NCBI GenBank assembly: GCA_044375275.1
Contig: JBILMZ010000040.1
Location: forward strand, 1-19,313
Source: SZUA-430 sp044375275
Lineage (GTDB): Bacteria; Pseudomonadota; Alphaproteobacteria; Micropepsales; Micropepsaceae
Length of the DNA stretch: 19,313 nt
Direction: 5' to 3'
Under the pieces are notes generated by a model. That model ran no database searches. It worked only from the letters and a program-made list of their open reading frames with translations, and was not told the origin of the DNA. This document shows, piece after piece, positions 7,783 through 14,810 of this stretch. The position numbers and the translations under genes were made by a program. Numbering within the stretch: the first letter of the stretch is position 1; every line of letters begins with the position of its first letter.

Positions 7783-9078
7783 ATGAGTCTCTTCGGTGCG
7801 CTTTATACCGGTGTGGCAGGTCTCGCCGCCAACGCCCGGGCAATGGCCAACACGTCCACCAACATCGCGAACGTCAACACAGTTGGCTACAAGACGACGC
7901 GCAACGAGTTTTCGACGGTGCTTGCTACCACGACGGTCGGCAGCTACGTTGGCGGCGTCAACAACATCTCGATGCCGCAGATTTCCTCCCAAGGCAACCT
8001 GCTGCAGACGTCTTCGCCAACGGACCTCGCCATTTCCGGGCAGGGCTTCTTCGTGGTAACGCCAACCCCGCTGGACAATCCGTCCATCACGGAAGTGGCT
8101 TACACCCGCGCGGGTGCCTTCCAGAAGGATTCGTCGGGCTACCTGCGCAATGCAGCCGGCTACTATCTCCAGGGCTGGGCGTTGGACGCGAACGGCAATG
8201 TTCCGACAAACCCGAATGATGTGTCGATCATCAACCTCGGCCAGGTAAACGGAACGGCCCAGCCGACATCCACGGCGGCTCTGCGCGCCAACCTCAAGTC
8301 ATCCGCCACCGTGACCTCACCCTACGTCGCCGGCGACATCAATGCAGGCACGGTGACACCGCAATACGAGTCTGCCATCGAGATCTTCGACACGCAGGGC
8401 GGTTCGCAGCCGCTGCGTCTCGCCTTCGTCAAGTCTGCTGCCAACACCTGGGAATACGAAGTCATCTACGACGGTGATCCCACCAAAATCGGCGGCGCTG
8501 GCAACAACCCGATTGCAAGTGGAACCATGACGTTCAACACGGACGGCACTGTCGCCACGCCCGCGACCACGGTACCGATCACGATTCCGTTCGTAGCCTC
8601 ATCGGGCCTGGCGTCGCAGACGATCAACTTCAACTTTGGTACGGCCGGACTGGCGGATGGATTCACGCAGTTCGACACGACCTCGACCCTCTACGGCAGC
8701 GACATCAATGGTACGCTCTTCGGCGGCCTGAATGGCGTGCGTGTAGACGAGAACGGCTTCGTGATTGCCCTCTTCACGAACGGCATTGAAACACCGCTCT
8801 ACAAGCTGCCCGTCGCGACATTCCTCAATGCCGACGGACTGGGGCCCTTGAACGGCAACACCTATCGCCAGACAGTTGAATCAGGGACACCAAGCCTGAA
8901 GAACGCCGACGAAGGCGGAGCCGGAAAAATCTCAAACCGGGCGGTCGAACAGTCCACAGTCGATATCGCGAAGGAATTCAGTGACATGATTGTCATTCAG
9001 AGAGCTTACTCGGCGGCTTCGAAGATCATTACAACTGCGGACGAAATGTTAGACGAACTGACCCGCCTGAAGCGCTAA
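7783..9078 (+). CDS. flgE: Flagellar hook protein FlgE
   Basis: A 431-residue major hook subunit. The N-terminus MSLFGALYTGVAGLAAN with STNIANVNTVGYKTTR (about residues 24-39) is the rod/hook N-terminal domain. Inside are GQGFFVVTP and YTRAGAFQKDSSGYLRNAAGYYLQGW, typical of FlgE. The C-terminus NRAVEQSTVDIAKEFSDMIVIQRAYSAAS is the matching C-terminal coiled-coil partner. A GGGAG lies shortly before the ATG. A 119-base gap separates it from flgD; I see no -24/-12 element or terminator there, so it is probably served by the fliK promoter. FlgF and FlgG share the ends but are shorter (about 250-260), and this length plus the flgD neighbour favour FlgE. Confidence 0.94.
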   Translation: MSLFGALYTGVAGLAANARAMANTSTNIANVNTVGYKTTRNEFSTVLATTTVGSYVGGVNNISMPQISSQGNLLQTSSPTDLAISGQGFFVVTPTPLDNPSITEVAYTRAGAFQKDSSGYLRNAAGYYLQGWALDANGNVPTNPNDVSIINLGQVNGTAQPTSTAALRANLKSSATVTSPYVAGDINAGTVTPQYESAIEIFDTQGGSQPLRLAFVKSAANTWEYEVIYDGDPTKIGGAGNNPIASGTMTFNTDGTVATPATTVPITIPFVASSGLASQTINFNFGTAGLADGFTQFDTTSTLYGSDINGTLFGGLNGVRVDENGFVIALFTNGIETPLYKLPVATFLNADGLGPLNGNTYRQTVESGTPSLKNADEGGAGKISNRAVEQSTVDIAKEFSDMIVIQRAYSAASKIITTADEMLDELTRLKR

Positions 9079-9087
9079 TCCGCGGAT

Positions 9088-9118
9088 GAGGCATTCACAC
9101 GTGTGAATGTCTCATTTT
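9088..9118 (+). terminator. Hairpin terminator after flgE
   Basis: The sequence contains the perfect 18-base palindrome CATTCACACGTGTGAATG, extended outward by GAG/CTC past one G-T pair and followed by ATTTT. It starts 9 bases after the flgE stop codon and would end the fliK-flgD-flgE transcript. A perfect palindrome could also be an operator, but the T run and position favour termination. Confidence 0.7.
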
Positions 9119-9121
9119 GGA

Positions 9122-9138
9122 CGGCACGAAAATCGCAA
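9122..9138 (+). promoter_or_regulatory. Sigma-54-like promoter candidate for sciP
   Basis: CGGCACGAAAATCGCAA fits TGGCACG-N4-TTGCA with two mismatches (T to C at the start of each box) and keeps the obligatory GG and GC pairs 10 bases apart. The start would be near 9148, about 100 bases before the sciP ATG and after the flgE terminator. Confidence 0.4.
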
Positions 9139-9246
9139 CGGTTTTCGTTACGCCGCATTAAGCGTGTTTCTTTGGTCAGTTTTCATTCCAAAGGCGTACC
9201 CTGTGCGGAGATGGTGGGAAAAATAAGTGCAGGAGCGTGTACAGTG

Positions 9247-9522
9247 ATGAGCGAAGAACGGCATGGCCGAGTAACCTATGTCATCGGGCCCGATGGGAGC
9301 CCGCTGACGATCGCCGACCTGCCTCCGCCGGGGACAAAACGCTGGGTCATCCGTCGCAAGGCGGAAGTGGTTGCAGCCGTCCGGGGGGGACTGCTTAGCC
9401 TTGAGGAAGCCTGCGCGCGTTATACCCTCACGGTCGAGGAGTTTCTGGCGTGGCAGCGCGCCATTGACAAATACGGCCTGGCGGGACTGCGTACCACACG
9501 GGTGCAGCAATACCGTAACTAA
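9247..9522 (+). CDS. sciP: SciP, small CtrA-inhibitory regulator (DUF1153 family)
   Basis: A 91-residue protein of the DUF1153/SciP family, found across alphaproteobacteria. In Caulobacter SciP binds CtrA and DNA and prevents CtrA from recruiting RNA polymerase, which shuts off CtrA-activated genes in swarmer cells. The signature GRVTYVIGPDGSPLTIADLPPPG is followed by KRWVIRRKAEVV and the helical LSLEEACARYTLTVEEFLAWQ and AIDKYGLAGLRTTR, which form the Trp-repressor-like helix-turn-helix. The frame is open further upstream, but family homology starts at MSEERHG. The AGGAG site suits either this ATG or the GTG at 9244, which would add one residue. The gene lies alone between two terminators, between flgE and fliF. 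Confidence 0.93.
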   Translation: MSEERHGRVTYVIGPDGSPLTIADLPPPGTKRWVIRRKAEVVAAVRGGLLSLEEACARYTLTVEEFLAWQRAIDKYGLAGLRTTRVQQYRN

Positions 9523-9545
9523 TCCGTAAACGGATCATAACGAGA

Positions 9546-9589
9546 CATGAAGGCCGGACGGGGCTCCCCCGTCCGGCCTTTCATGTTTT
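9546..9589 (+). terminator. Strong Rho-independent terminator after sciP
   Basis: A 14-bp GC-rich stem (9550-9563 with 9567-9580) closes a CTC loop, is extended by CATG/CATG past a one-base bulge, and is followed by TTTTCTT. It starts 24 bases after the sciP stop and insulates sciP from the fliF operon. Confidence 0.92.
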
Positions 9590-9601
9590 CTTGACCTCTT
9601 G

Positions 9602-9616
9602 TTAAACGCCCCTTTA
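9602..9616 (+). promoter_or_regulatory. CtrA-box-like element upstream of the fliF operon
   Basis: TTAA-N7-TTTA (TTAAACGCCCCTTTA) differs from the CtrA full-site consensus TTAA-N7-TTAA at one base and sits about 100 bases before fliF, between the sciP terminator and the gene. The Caulobacter fliF promoter is directly CtrA-activated and a sciP homologue is next door, so a real site is plausible. It is inferred from motif and context only. Confidence 0.5.
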
Positions 9617-9719
9617 CCGCGCTGTGGGTAATTTTTGCCTACATCAGGTCAGTCACGCAGCAACGAGGGCTGCGCCGATCTGAGCCAGAAGAATAACGCG
9701 GTGCGGGAGCAGCGGTTTC

Positions 9720-11354
9720 ATGGATGTCTTGAAGGCATTTGGCGCATTTCGGTTCGCCTTTGTGGTCGGCCTGATTGTGGCGGCGGTCTGCGGCTACATC
9801 CTGCTGACCCATTTTCTGGCACAGCCGTCGAAGACCCTGCTGTTCTCGAACCTCGACCCCCGGGATTCCGCCGAAATTGTCGCCCGCCTTGACGCCAAGA
9901 AGATCGAATACGAAGTCCTCGGAGACGGCTCCACCATCATGGTGGCCTCGGACCAGGCCCTGAAGCTGCGCATGGAAATGGCAGGCGAAGGACTGCCGGC
10001 AGGCGGTTCAGTGGGCTATGAGATTTTCGACCGCTCGGAATCCTTCGGCCAGACAAGCTTCGTACAGAACATCAATCTCGTTCGCGCACTTGAGGGCGAG
10101 TTGGGGCGAACAATCAGGGCAATCCAGACCGTCGCCAACGCCCGCGTCCACCTGAACATCCCGAAGCGCGAACTGTTTGCCGAACGCCAGCCCACCCCCA
10201 CCGCTTCAGTTGTCGTGAAGGCCAGAGGGCAAATTCAGCCCGCTCAGGTCGTTGCAATCCAGAACCTGATTGCGTCAGCTGTTCCTGGCCTGGCTGCCGG
10301 CTCGATCACGGTCATTGACGAAAAAGGCAACATGCTGGCTGGTGGCTCGTCTTCAACGGGCGGCCCTCTCTCGGTGCAGCATGACCAGCGGACCGCGGGT
10401 TATGAGAACCGCGTCCGCGACCAGGTCGAGGACATTGTCTCCGGCATCGTCGGCCCGGGCCGCGCCCGCGTTCAGGTCTCGGCAGAAATCGACTTCAACC
10501 GTGTGACCAAGGAAAGCCTCACTTTCGATCCGGATGGTCAGGTGGTGCGCTCTACCCAGACCAGCCAGAACGCCTCAACCAGCCAGGACGGCGCGGCTTC
10601 ACAGGGCGTCAGCGTTTCCAATGCCCTGCCCGGCGGCGAAGGTGCGGGCGGAGCAGGTTCGGCCTCGTCGAACGACAAGCAGACGCAGGAAACGATCAAC
10701 TACGAGATCTCGAAGACGACGCAGACCGAAATCCAGGAAGGCGGCAACGTGAAGCGCCTTTCGGTCGCCGTGGCCGTCGACGGCTCCTACACCACCGATG
10801 ACAAGGGCGTTCGCACGTACTCACCGCGCGCCGCAGACGAAATGCAGCAGATCGAGCAACTCGTAAAGTCGGCGATCGGTTTCAGTGAGCAGCGTGGTGA
10901 CCAGATGAAGGTGGTCAACCTCCGCTTCAACCAGCCAGAAGTCGAAACACTTCCGGCTGTAGAAGAGCCGTTCATGGGTCTTGAAAAGGCGGACATGCTG
11001 TACATCAGCCAGTCCGCCGGCATCGGCATCATCGCACTGCTGCTCATCTTCTTTGTGATGAGGCCCATGATCAAGGCGCTTGCGGCACCGGGTAACGGTG
11101 GCCTGCTGGCCGCGCAGTCTATGCCGGTTCAGGGCGCTCTGGCAGCCGCAGCAAATGGCGCTCTCGCGGTAGCTGGCCCCATGTCTGCCGGTGCGCTGCC
11201 CCCGCCCCCCTCCGCCGTCCAGAGCATGATCGACATCTCCCATGTCGAAGGCCAGGTGAAGGAGTCTTCCGTCCGCAAGGTTGGCGAAATCGTGAACAAA
11301 CACCCTGACGAGACGGTCGCGATCGTCCGCCAGTGGCTGCACAACGAACCATGA
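9720..11354 (+). CDS. fliF: Flagellar MS-ring protein FliF
   Basis: A 544-residue inner-membrane protein that forms the MS ring, the base on which export gate, rod and C ring assemble. TM helix 1 is at about residues 10-32 and TM helix 2 at about 427-448. Between them are the YscJ/FliF ring-building domains, with LFSNLDPRDSAEIVARLD, SVGYEIFDRSESFGQTSF and ANARVHLNIPKRELF. The C-terminal cytoplasmic tail, KESSVRKVGEIVNKHPDETVAIVRQWL, is the FliG-binding segment. Length is normal. A GGGAG lies 10 bases before the ATG. It is first in the operon with fliG, which starts 20 bases after its stop. Confidence 0.97.
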   Translation: MDVLKAFGAFRFAFVVGLIVAAVCGYILLTHFLAQPSKTLLFSNLDPRDSAEIVARLDAKKIEYEVLGDGSTIMVASDQALKLRMEMAGEGLPAGGSVGYEIFDRSESFGQTSFVQNINLVRALEGELGRTIRAIQTVANARVHLNIPKRELFAERQPTPTASVVVKARGQIQPAQVVAIQNLIASAVPGLAAGSITVIDEKGNMLAGGSSSTGGPLSVQHDQRTAGYENRVRDQVEDIVSGIVGPGRARVQVSAEIDFNRVTKESLTFDPDGQVVRSTQTSQNASTSQDGAASQGVSVSNALPGGEGAGGAGSASSNDKQTQETINYEISKTTQTEIQEGGNVKRLSVAVAVDGSYTTDDKGVRTYSPRAADEMQQIEQLVKSAIGFSEQRGDQMKVVNLRFNQPEVETLPAVEEPFMGLEKADMLYISQSAGIGIIALLLIFFVMRPMIKALAAPGNGGLLAAQSMPVQGALAAAANGALAVAGPMSAGALPPPPSAVQSMIDISHVEGQVKESSVRKVGEIVNKHPDETVAIVRQWLHNEP

Positions 11355-11374
11355 TGGCGATGGGAACCTGATAC

Positions 11375-12409
11375 ATGTCTAAGCCAGCAAAACCCTCTGC
11401 GCGAGACGATGTAAAGTCCCTGACGGGGCCTGAAAGGGCTGCGGTGCTCATGCTCGCGCTCGGCGACGAACATGGCGCGCCAATCTGGAAGACGCTCGAC
11501 GACGAAGAAGTCAAGGAAGTCTCGCAGATCATGGCAAACCTCGGAACGGTTTCCTCGACCCTGATCGAGAAGCTGCTGGTCGAGTTCGTGTCCCAGATTT
11601 CGTCGACGGGTTCCGTTCTCGGCAGCTACGACACGACAGAACGCCTGCTTTTCAAGTTTCTGCCCAAGGACCGCGTGTCCCTGGTGATGGAAGAAATTCG
11701 CGGTCCTGCCGGTCGCACCATGTGGGACAAGCTGGGGAACGTGAACGAAGCGGTACTGGCGGCGTACCTCAAGAATGAGTACCCGCAGACCGTCGCAGTC
11801 GTTCTCACAAAGATCAGGTCAGAGCACGCCGCGAAGGTCCTCGGCGCACTCCCTGAAGACTTCGCCCTGGAATGCGTCAACCGAATGCTGCGCATGGAAT
11901 CAGTCCAGAAGGACATCCTGGACAAGGTGGAATCGACACTGCGTCAGGAGTTCATGACCAATCTGGCGCGCACCTCGAAGCGCGACGCGCATGAACAGAT
12001 GGCCGAGATCTTCAACAACTTCGATCGCCAGACCGAAGGACGCTTCATGACGGCACTCGAGGAACGCAACCGCGATGCCGCTGAACGAATCAAGTCACTG
12101 ATGTTCACGTTTGAAGACCTGGGCAAGCTTGATGGCAGCTCGATCCAGACGCTGCTGCGCGGCATCGAGAAGGACAAGCTTGGCCTCGCACTCAAGGGGG
12201 CCTCACCGGCAATGCGCGACCTCTTCTTCAGCAACATGTCCGAACGCGCCGGCAAGATTCTCAAGGACGACATGGAAGCGCAGGGCCCCGTTCGGCTGAA
12301 GGATGTGGATGAAGCGCAGATGAAGATGGTTGTCGTGGCCAAGGAACTCGCGGCCAAGGGAGAGATCATGCTCTCCGGCGGCAAGGCTGAAGACGAGTTG
12401 GTGTACTAG
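11375..12409 (+). CDS. fliG: Flagellar motor switch protein FliG
   Basis: A 344-residue C-ring protein: the N-terminal part binds FliF, the middle part binds FliM, and the C-terminal part generates torque against the stator. LTGPERAAVLMLALG opens the N-domain. The middle-domain motif reads EYPQ at residues 135-138 instead of the enteric EHPQ. MFTFEDL marks the linker before the C-domain. The torque helix keeps its charged residues, R291, D298, D299 and R307, with the same spacing as R281, D288, D289 and R297 of E. coli FliG. It is followed after 2 bases by fliH, so translation of the two is probably coupled. Confidence 0.97.
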   Translation: MSKPAKPSARDDVKSLTGPERAAVLMLALGDEHGAPIWKTLDDEEVKEVSQIMANLGTVSSTLIEKLLVEFVSQISSTGSVLGSYDTTERLLFKFLPKDRVSLVMEEIRGPAGRTMWDKLGNVNEAVLAAYLKNEYPQTVAVVLTKIRSEHAAKVLGALPEDFALECVNRMLRMESVQKDILDKVESTLRQEFMTNLARTSKRDAHEQMAEIFNNFDRQTEGRFMTALEERNRDAAERIKSLMFTFEDLGKLDGSSIQTLLRGIEKDKLGLALKGASPAMRDLFFSNMSERAGKILKDDMEAQGPVRLKDVDEAQMKMVVVAKELAAKGEIMLSGGKAEDELVY

Positions 12410-12411
12410 CC

Positions 12412-13059
12412 ATGACCACAGCTTCACAGGCTCCCAAGCCAGCAAAGTTCAATTTCGACACGGTCTTTGGCACCAAGGGCACACCGGCGGCGGCGGCGGC
12501 GAACCGGACACGCAGCGCCTACTCCGCCGAGGAGGTCGAGCAGATCCGACGCGAAGCCCATGCGGCCGGGAAGCAGGCTGCATCTGCGGAAGCGACACAT
12601 GCACAGGCCGTCGCACTGAGCGCCATCGCCCAGGGAACGCACGCGCTGATCCAGCAATATGACGCGCAACTGCAGACCCTGAGGGGGCAAAGCGCGGAGC
12701 TGGCATTGTCGGTTGGCCGCAAGCTTGCCGGTGCGGCGCTGGCTGCCGCCCCCAACGAGGAAATCCTCGGCTTCATCTCGGAATGCATGCACAAGCTGCA
12801 TCAGGAACCACGCCTCGTCATCCGCGTCTCCCAGGCGACGGCCGACTTCATCAAGGGGCAGATCGAATCGCTCAGCGAACAGCACGGCTTTTCCGGCCGC
12901 GTCATTGTTATGTCCGACGCCGGAATGTCCGGCGCGGCCTGTCGCATCGAGTGGGCCGATGGTGGTGTTGAGCAGGATCTTGAAGCGACTTTCGTTGCAA
13001 TTCAGGAACACGTCGCCCGTTGGCAGAAATCAGGATCAACTGAAGAGAACCCGTCATGA
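12412..13059 (+). CDS. fliH: FliH-like flagellar export regulator (FlbE in Caulobacter)
   Basis: A 215-residue predicted cytoplasmic protein in the FliH/FlbE position. FliH dimers bind the export ATPase FliI and link it to the C ring through FliN. Visible features are an Ala-rich disordered start with a short FNFDTVFG motif, a helical segment rich in A, E, Q and R (about residues 40-100) likely to be a coiled coil, and a C-terminal mixed domain (LALSVGRKLAG through GAACRIEWADGGVEQDLEA) typical of FliH/YscL. Sequence conservation in the family is low, so the call rests largely on order: fliG, this gene, fliN, as in the Caulobacter fliF operon (fliG-flbE-fliN). Its stop overlaps the fliN start by ATGA. 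Confidence 0.82.
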   Translation: MTTASQAPKPAKFNFDTVFGTKGTPAAAAANRTRSAYSAEEVEQIRREAHAAGKQAASAEATHAQAVALSAIAQGTHALIQQYDAQLQTLRGQSAELALSVGRKLAGAALAAAPNEEILGFISECMHKLHQEPRLVIRVSQATADFIKGQIESLSEQHGFSGRVIVMSDAGMSGAACRIEWADGGVEQDLEATFVAIQEHVARWQKSGSTEENPS

Positions 13060-13394
13060 CCCAATCGACTGAAGTGACCCTGAACGACCTTCAGGGCAGC
13101 GTGCCGGGCAGCATCGACGCCCCAGCAGAACCGGAAGTGAAGCGAACGGCTACAGACCTCGAGGCCGTCTTCGACGTCAACGTCAACGTGTCGGCAATCC
13201 TCGGCAAGTCGACGATGGAAGTCTCCCAGCTTCTCAAGCTTGGCAAGGGCTCCGTCGTCGAACTCGACAGGAAGATCGGCGAAGCCATCGACATCTACGT
13301 GAATGACCGCCTCGTCGCCCGCGGGGAGGTCGTCCTTGTGGAAGACCGTCTGGGCATAACCATGACGGAAATCGTCAAGGGCGACAGAAACTGA
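13056..13394 (+). CDS. fliN: Flagellar motor switch protein FliN
   Basis: A 112-residue C-ring protein of the SpoA/SURF1 fold that forms the lower ring with FliM and docks FliH. After a variable acidic N-terminus of about 30 residues, the domain runs from LEAVFDVNVNVSAILGKSTMEVSQLLKLGKGSVVELDR to the conserved IYVNDRLVARGEVVLVEDRLGITMTEIV, which is textbook FliN. The 4-base overlap with fliH (ATGA) implies coupled translation. FliM is not in this window. Confidence 0.96.
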   Translation: MTQSTEVTLNDLQGSVPGSIDAPAEPEVKRTATDLEAVFDVNVNVSAILGKSTMEVSQLLKLGKGSVVELDRKIGEAIDIYVNDRLVARGEVVLVEDRLGITMTEIVKGDRN

Positions 13395-13416
13395 ACGTTT
13401 GGAAAGAGACAAAGCC

Positions 13417-14790
13417 ATGCGCCTCCTCATCGTCGGACAACTGAACGGACAGATCGGAACAGCAACCAAGATCGCCATCGCGCGTGGTGCGAAAGTCGCC
13501 CACTGCACGACGATCGAACAGGCCATGTCGGAGCTGCGCGATGGGCGCGGCGCCGACCTGCTGATGGTTGACGTGGGTCTCTCGATTGCAACCCTCTGCG
13601 AACAGCTTCGCAACGAACGCATCCACGTTCCCATCGTGGCCTGCGGCATTGGCACCGATGCAAGCGCGGCCGTCGACGCGATCAAGGGTGGCGCGAAGGA
13701 GTACATCCCCCTCCCCCCGAATGCGGAACTGATTGCCGCCGTTCTCTCGGCAGTGGCGGAAGACACGCACCAGCTGATCTTCGAAGACAAGGCCATGCAT
13801 TCGGTGATCACGCTCGCCGACCAGGTCGCGCCCAGCGAGGCGTCCATCCTGATCACGGGTGAATCGGGCACTGGCAAGGAAGTGATCGCACGCCACGTTC
13901 ACCGCAAGTCGAACCGCGCGGACAAGCAGTTCATCTCGGTCAATTGCGCCGCCATTCCTGACAACCTGCTCGAATCCGAACTGTTCGGCCACGAGAAGGG
14001 AGCCTTCACGGGCGCCATTGCCCGCCGCATCGGCAAGTTCGAAGAGGCCGACGGAGGCACGCTCCTGCTCGATGAAATCTCCGAGATGGACGTCCGTCTG
14101 CAAGCGAAGCTGCTGCGCGCACTCCAGGAGCGCATGATCGATCGCGTGGGCGGCTCAAAGCCCGTCAAGGTGAACATCCGCATCATCGCAACATCGAACC
14201 GCGATCTTCAGCAGGCCGTCCGGGACGGTACATTCCGCGAAGACCTGCTCTATCGCCTCAACGTCGTGAACCTGAAGATCCCGCCGCTGCGTGAGCGCCC
14301 CGCGGACATCCTGGCACTTGCCAGCTATTTTGGCCGCAAATACGCAGAAACGAACGGCGTGCCGATCCGTCCGCTGTCGGAAGCCACGAAGAAGGCACTC
14401 ACAACCTATGAGTGGCGCGGCAACGTCCGTGAACTCGAGAACACGATTCACCGCGCGGTCCTCCTGGCTTCCGGCCCGGAAATCACCGAGGCCGCCATCC
14501 GCCTGCCGGACGGCTCCCGCGCTGCTGACGCAATTCCGATCACCTCGCCCGCCGTGATCGCCCGCGCCGCACAGGCCGCAGAGGCCGTCAATCGCGAGAT
14601 GGTCGGCCGGACCGTTGCAGATGTCGAACGTGACCTGATCCTGCAAACGCTGGATCATTGCCTGGGAAACAGGACGCATGCCGCAAACATCCTGGGCATT
14701 TCGATCCGCACGCTGCGGAACAAGCTGAAGCAGTACACGGACGAAGGCGTTCGCGTACCGATGCCTGGTGGTGAATCGCGCGTCGCCTGA
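13417..14790 (+). CDS. flbD: FlbD, sigma-54-dependent activator of flagellar genes
   Basis: A 457-residue NtrC-class activator that in Caulobacter turns on class III/IV flagellar genes with RpoN, controlled by FliX. The AAA+ domain has Walker A GESGTGKE (148-155), the sigma-54-contact loop GAFTGA (195-200) and Walker B GGTLLLDE (213-220), with later RLRERPAD-type and WRGNVRELENTI motifs. The C-terminal Fis-type helix-turn-helix is AANILGISIRTLRNKL (422-437). The N-terminal receiver (1-115) is degenerate: the acidic pair after strand 1 is replaced by G7-Q8, though D52 remains near the phospho-acceptor position. The start is the ATG at 13417, preceded by GGAAAGAG; an upstream in-frame TTG has no such site. 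The sigma-54 promoters of flgKL and fliK here are obvious targets. Confidence 0.95.
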   Translation: MRLLIVGQLNGQIGTATKIAIARGAKVAHCTTIEQAMSELRDGRGADLLMVDVGLSIATLCEQLRNERIHVPIVACGIGTDASAAVDAIKGGAKEYIPLPPNAELIAAVLSAVAEDTHQLIFEDKAMHSVITLADQVAPSEASILITGESGTGKEVIARHVHRKSNRADKQFISVNCAAIPDNLLESELFGHEKGAFTGAIARRIGKFEEADGGTLLLDEISEMDVRLQAKLLRALQERMIDRVGGSKPVKVNIRIIATSNRDLQQAVRDGTFREDLLYRLNVVNLKIPPLRERPADILALASYFGRKYAETNGVPIRPLSEATKKALTTYEWRGNVRELENTIHRAVLLASGPEITEAAIRLPDGSRAADAIPITSPAVIARAAQAAEAVNREMVGRTVADVERDLILQTLDHCLGNRTHAANILGISIRTLRNKLKQYTDEGVRVPMPGGESRVA

Positions 14791-14810
14791 CCAACTGGAA
14801 CTGAAAGCTC

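Noticed and set aside
9103..9246. Upstream extension of sciP (48 extra residues)
   Set aside because: It begins inside the flgE terminator and is unlike the DUF1153 family, whose length is about 90 residues.
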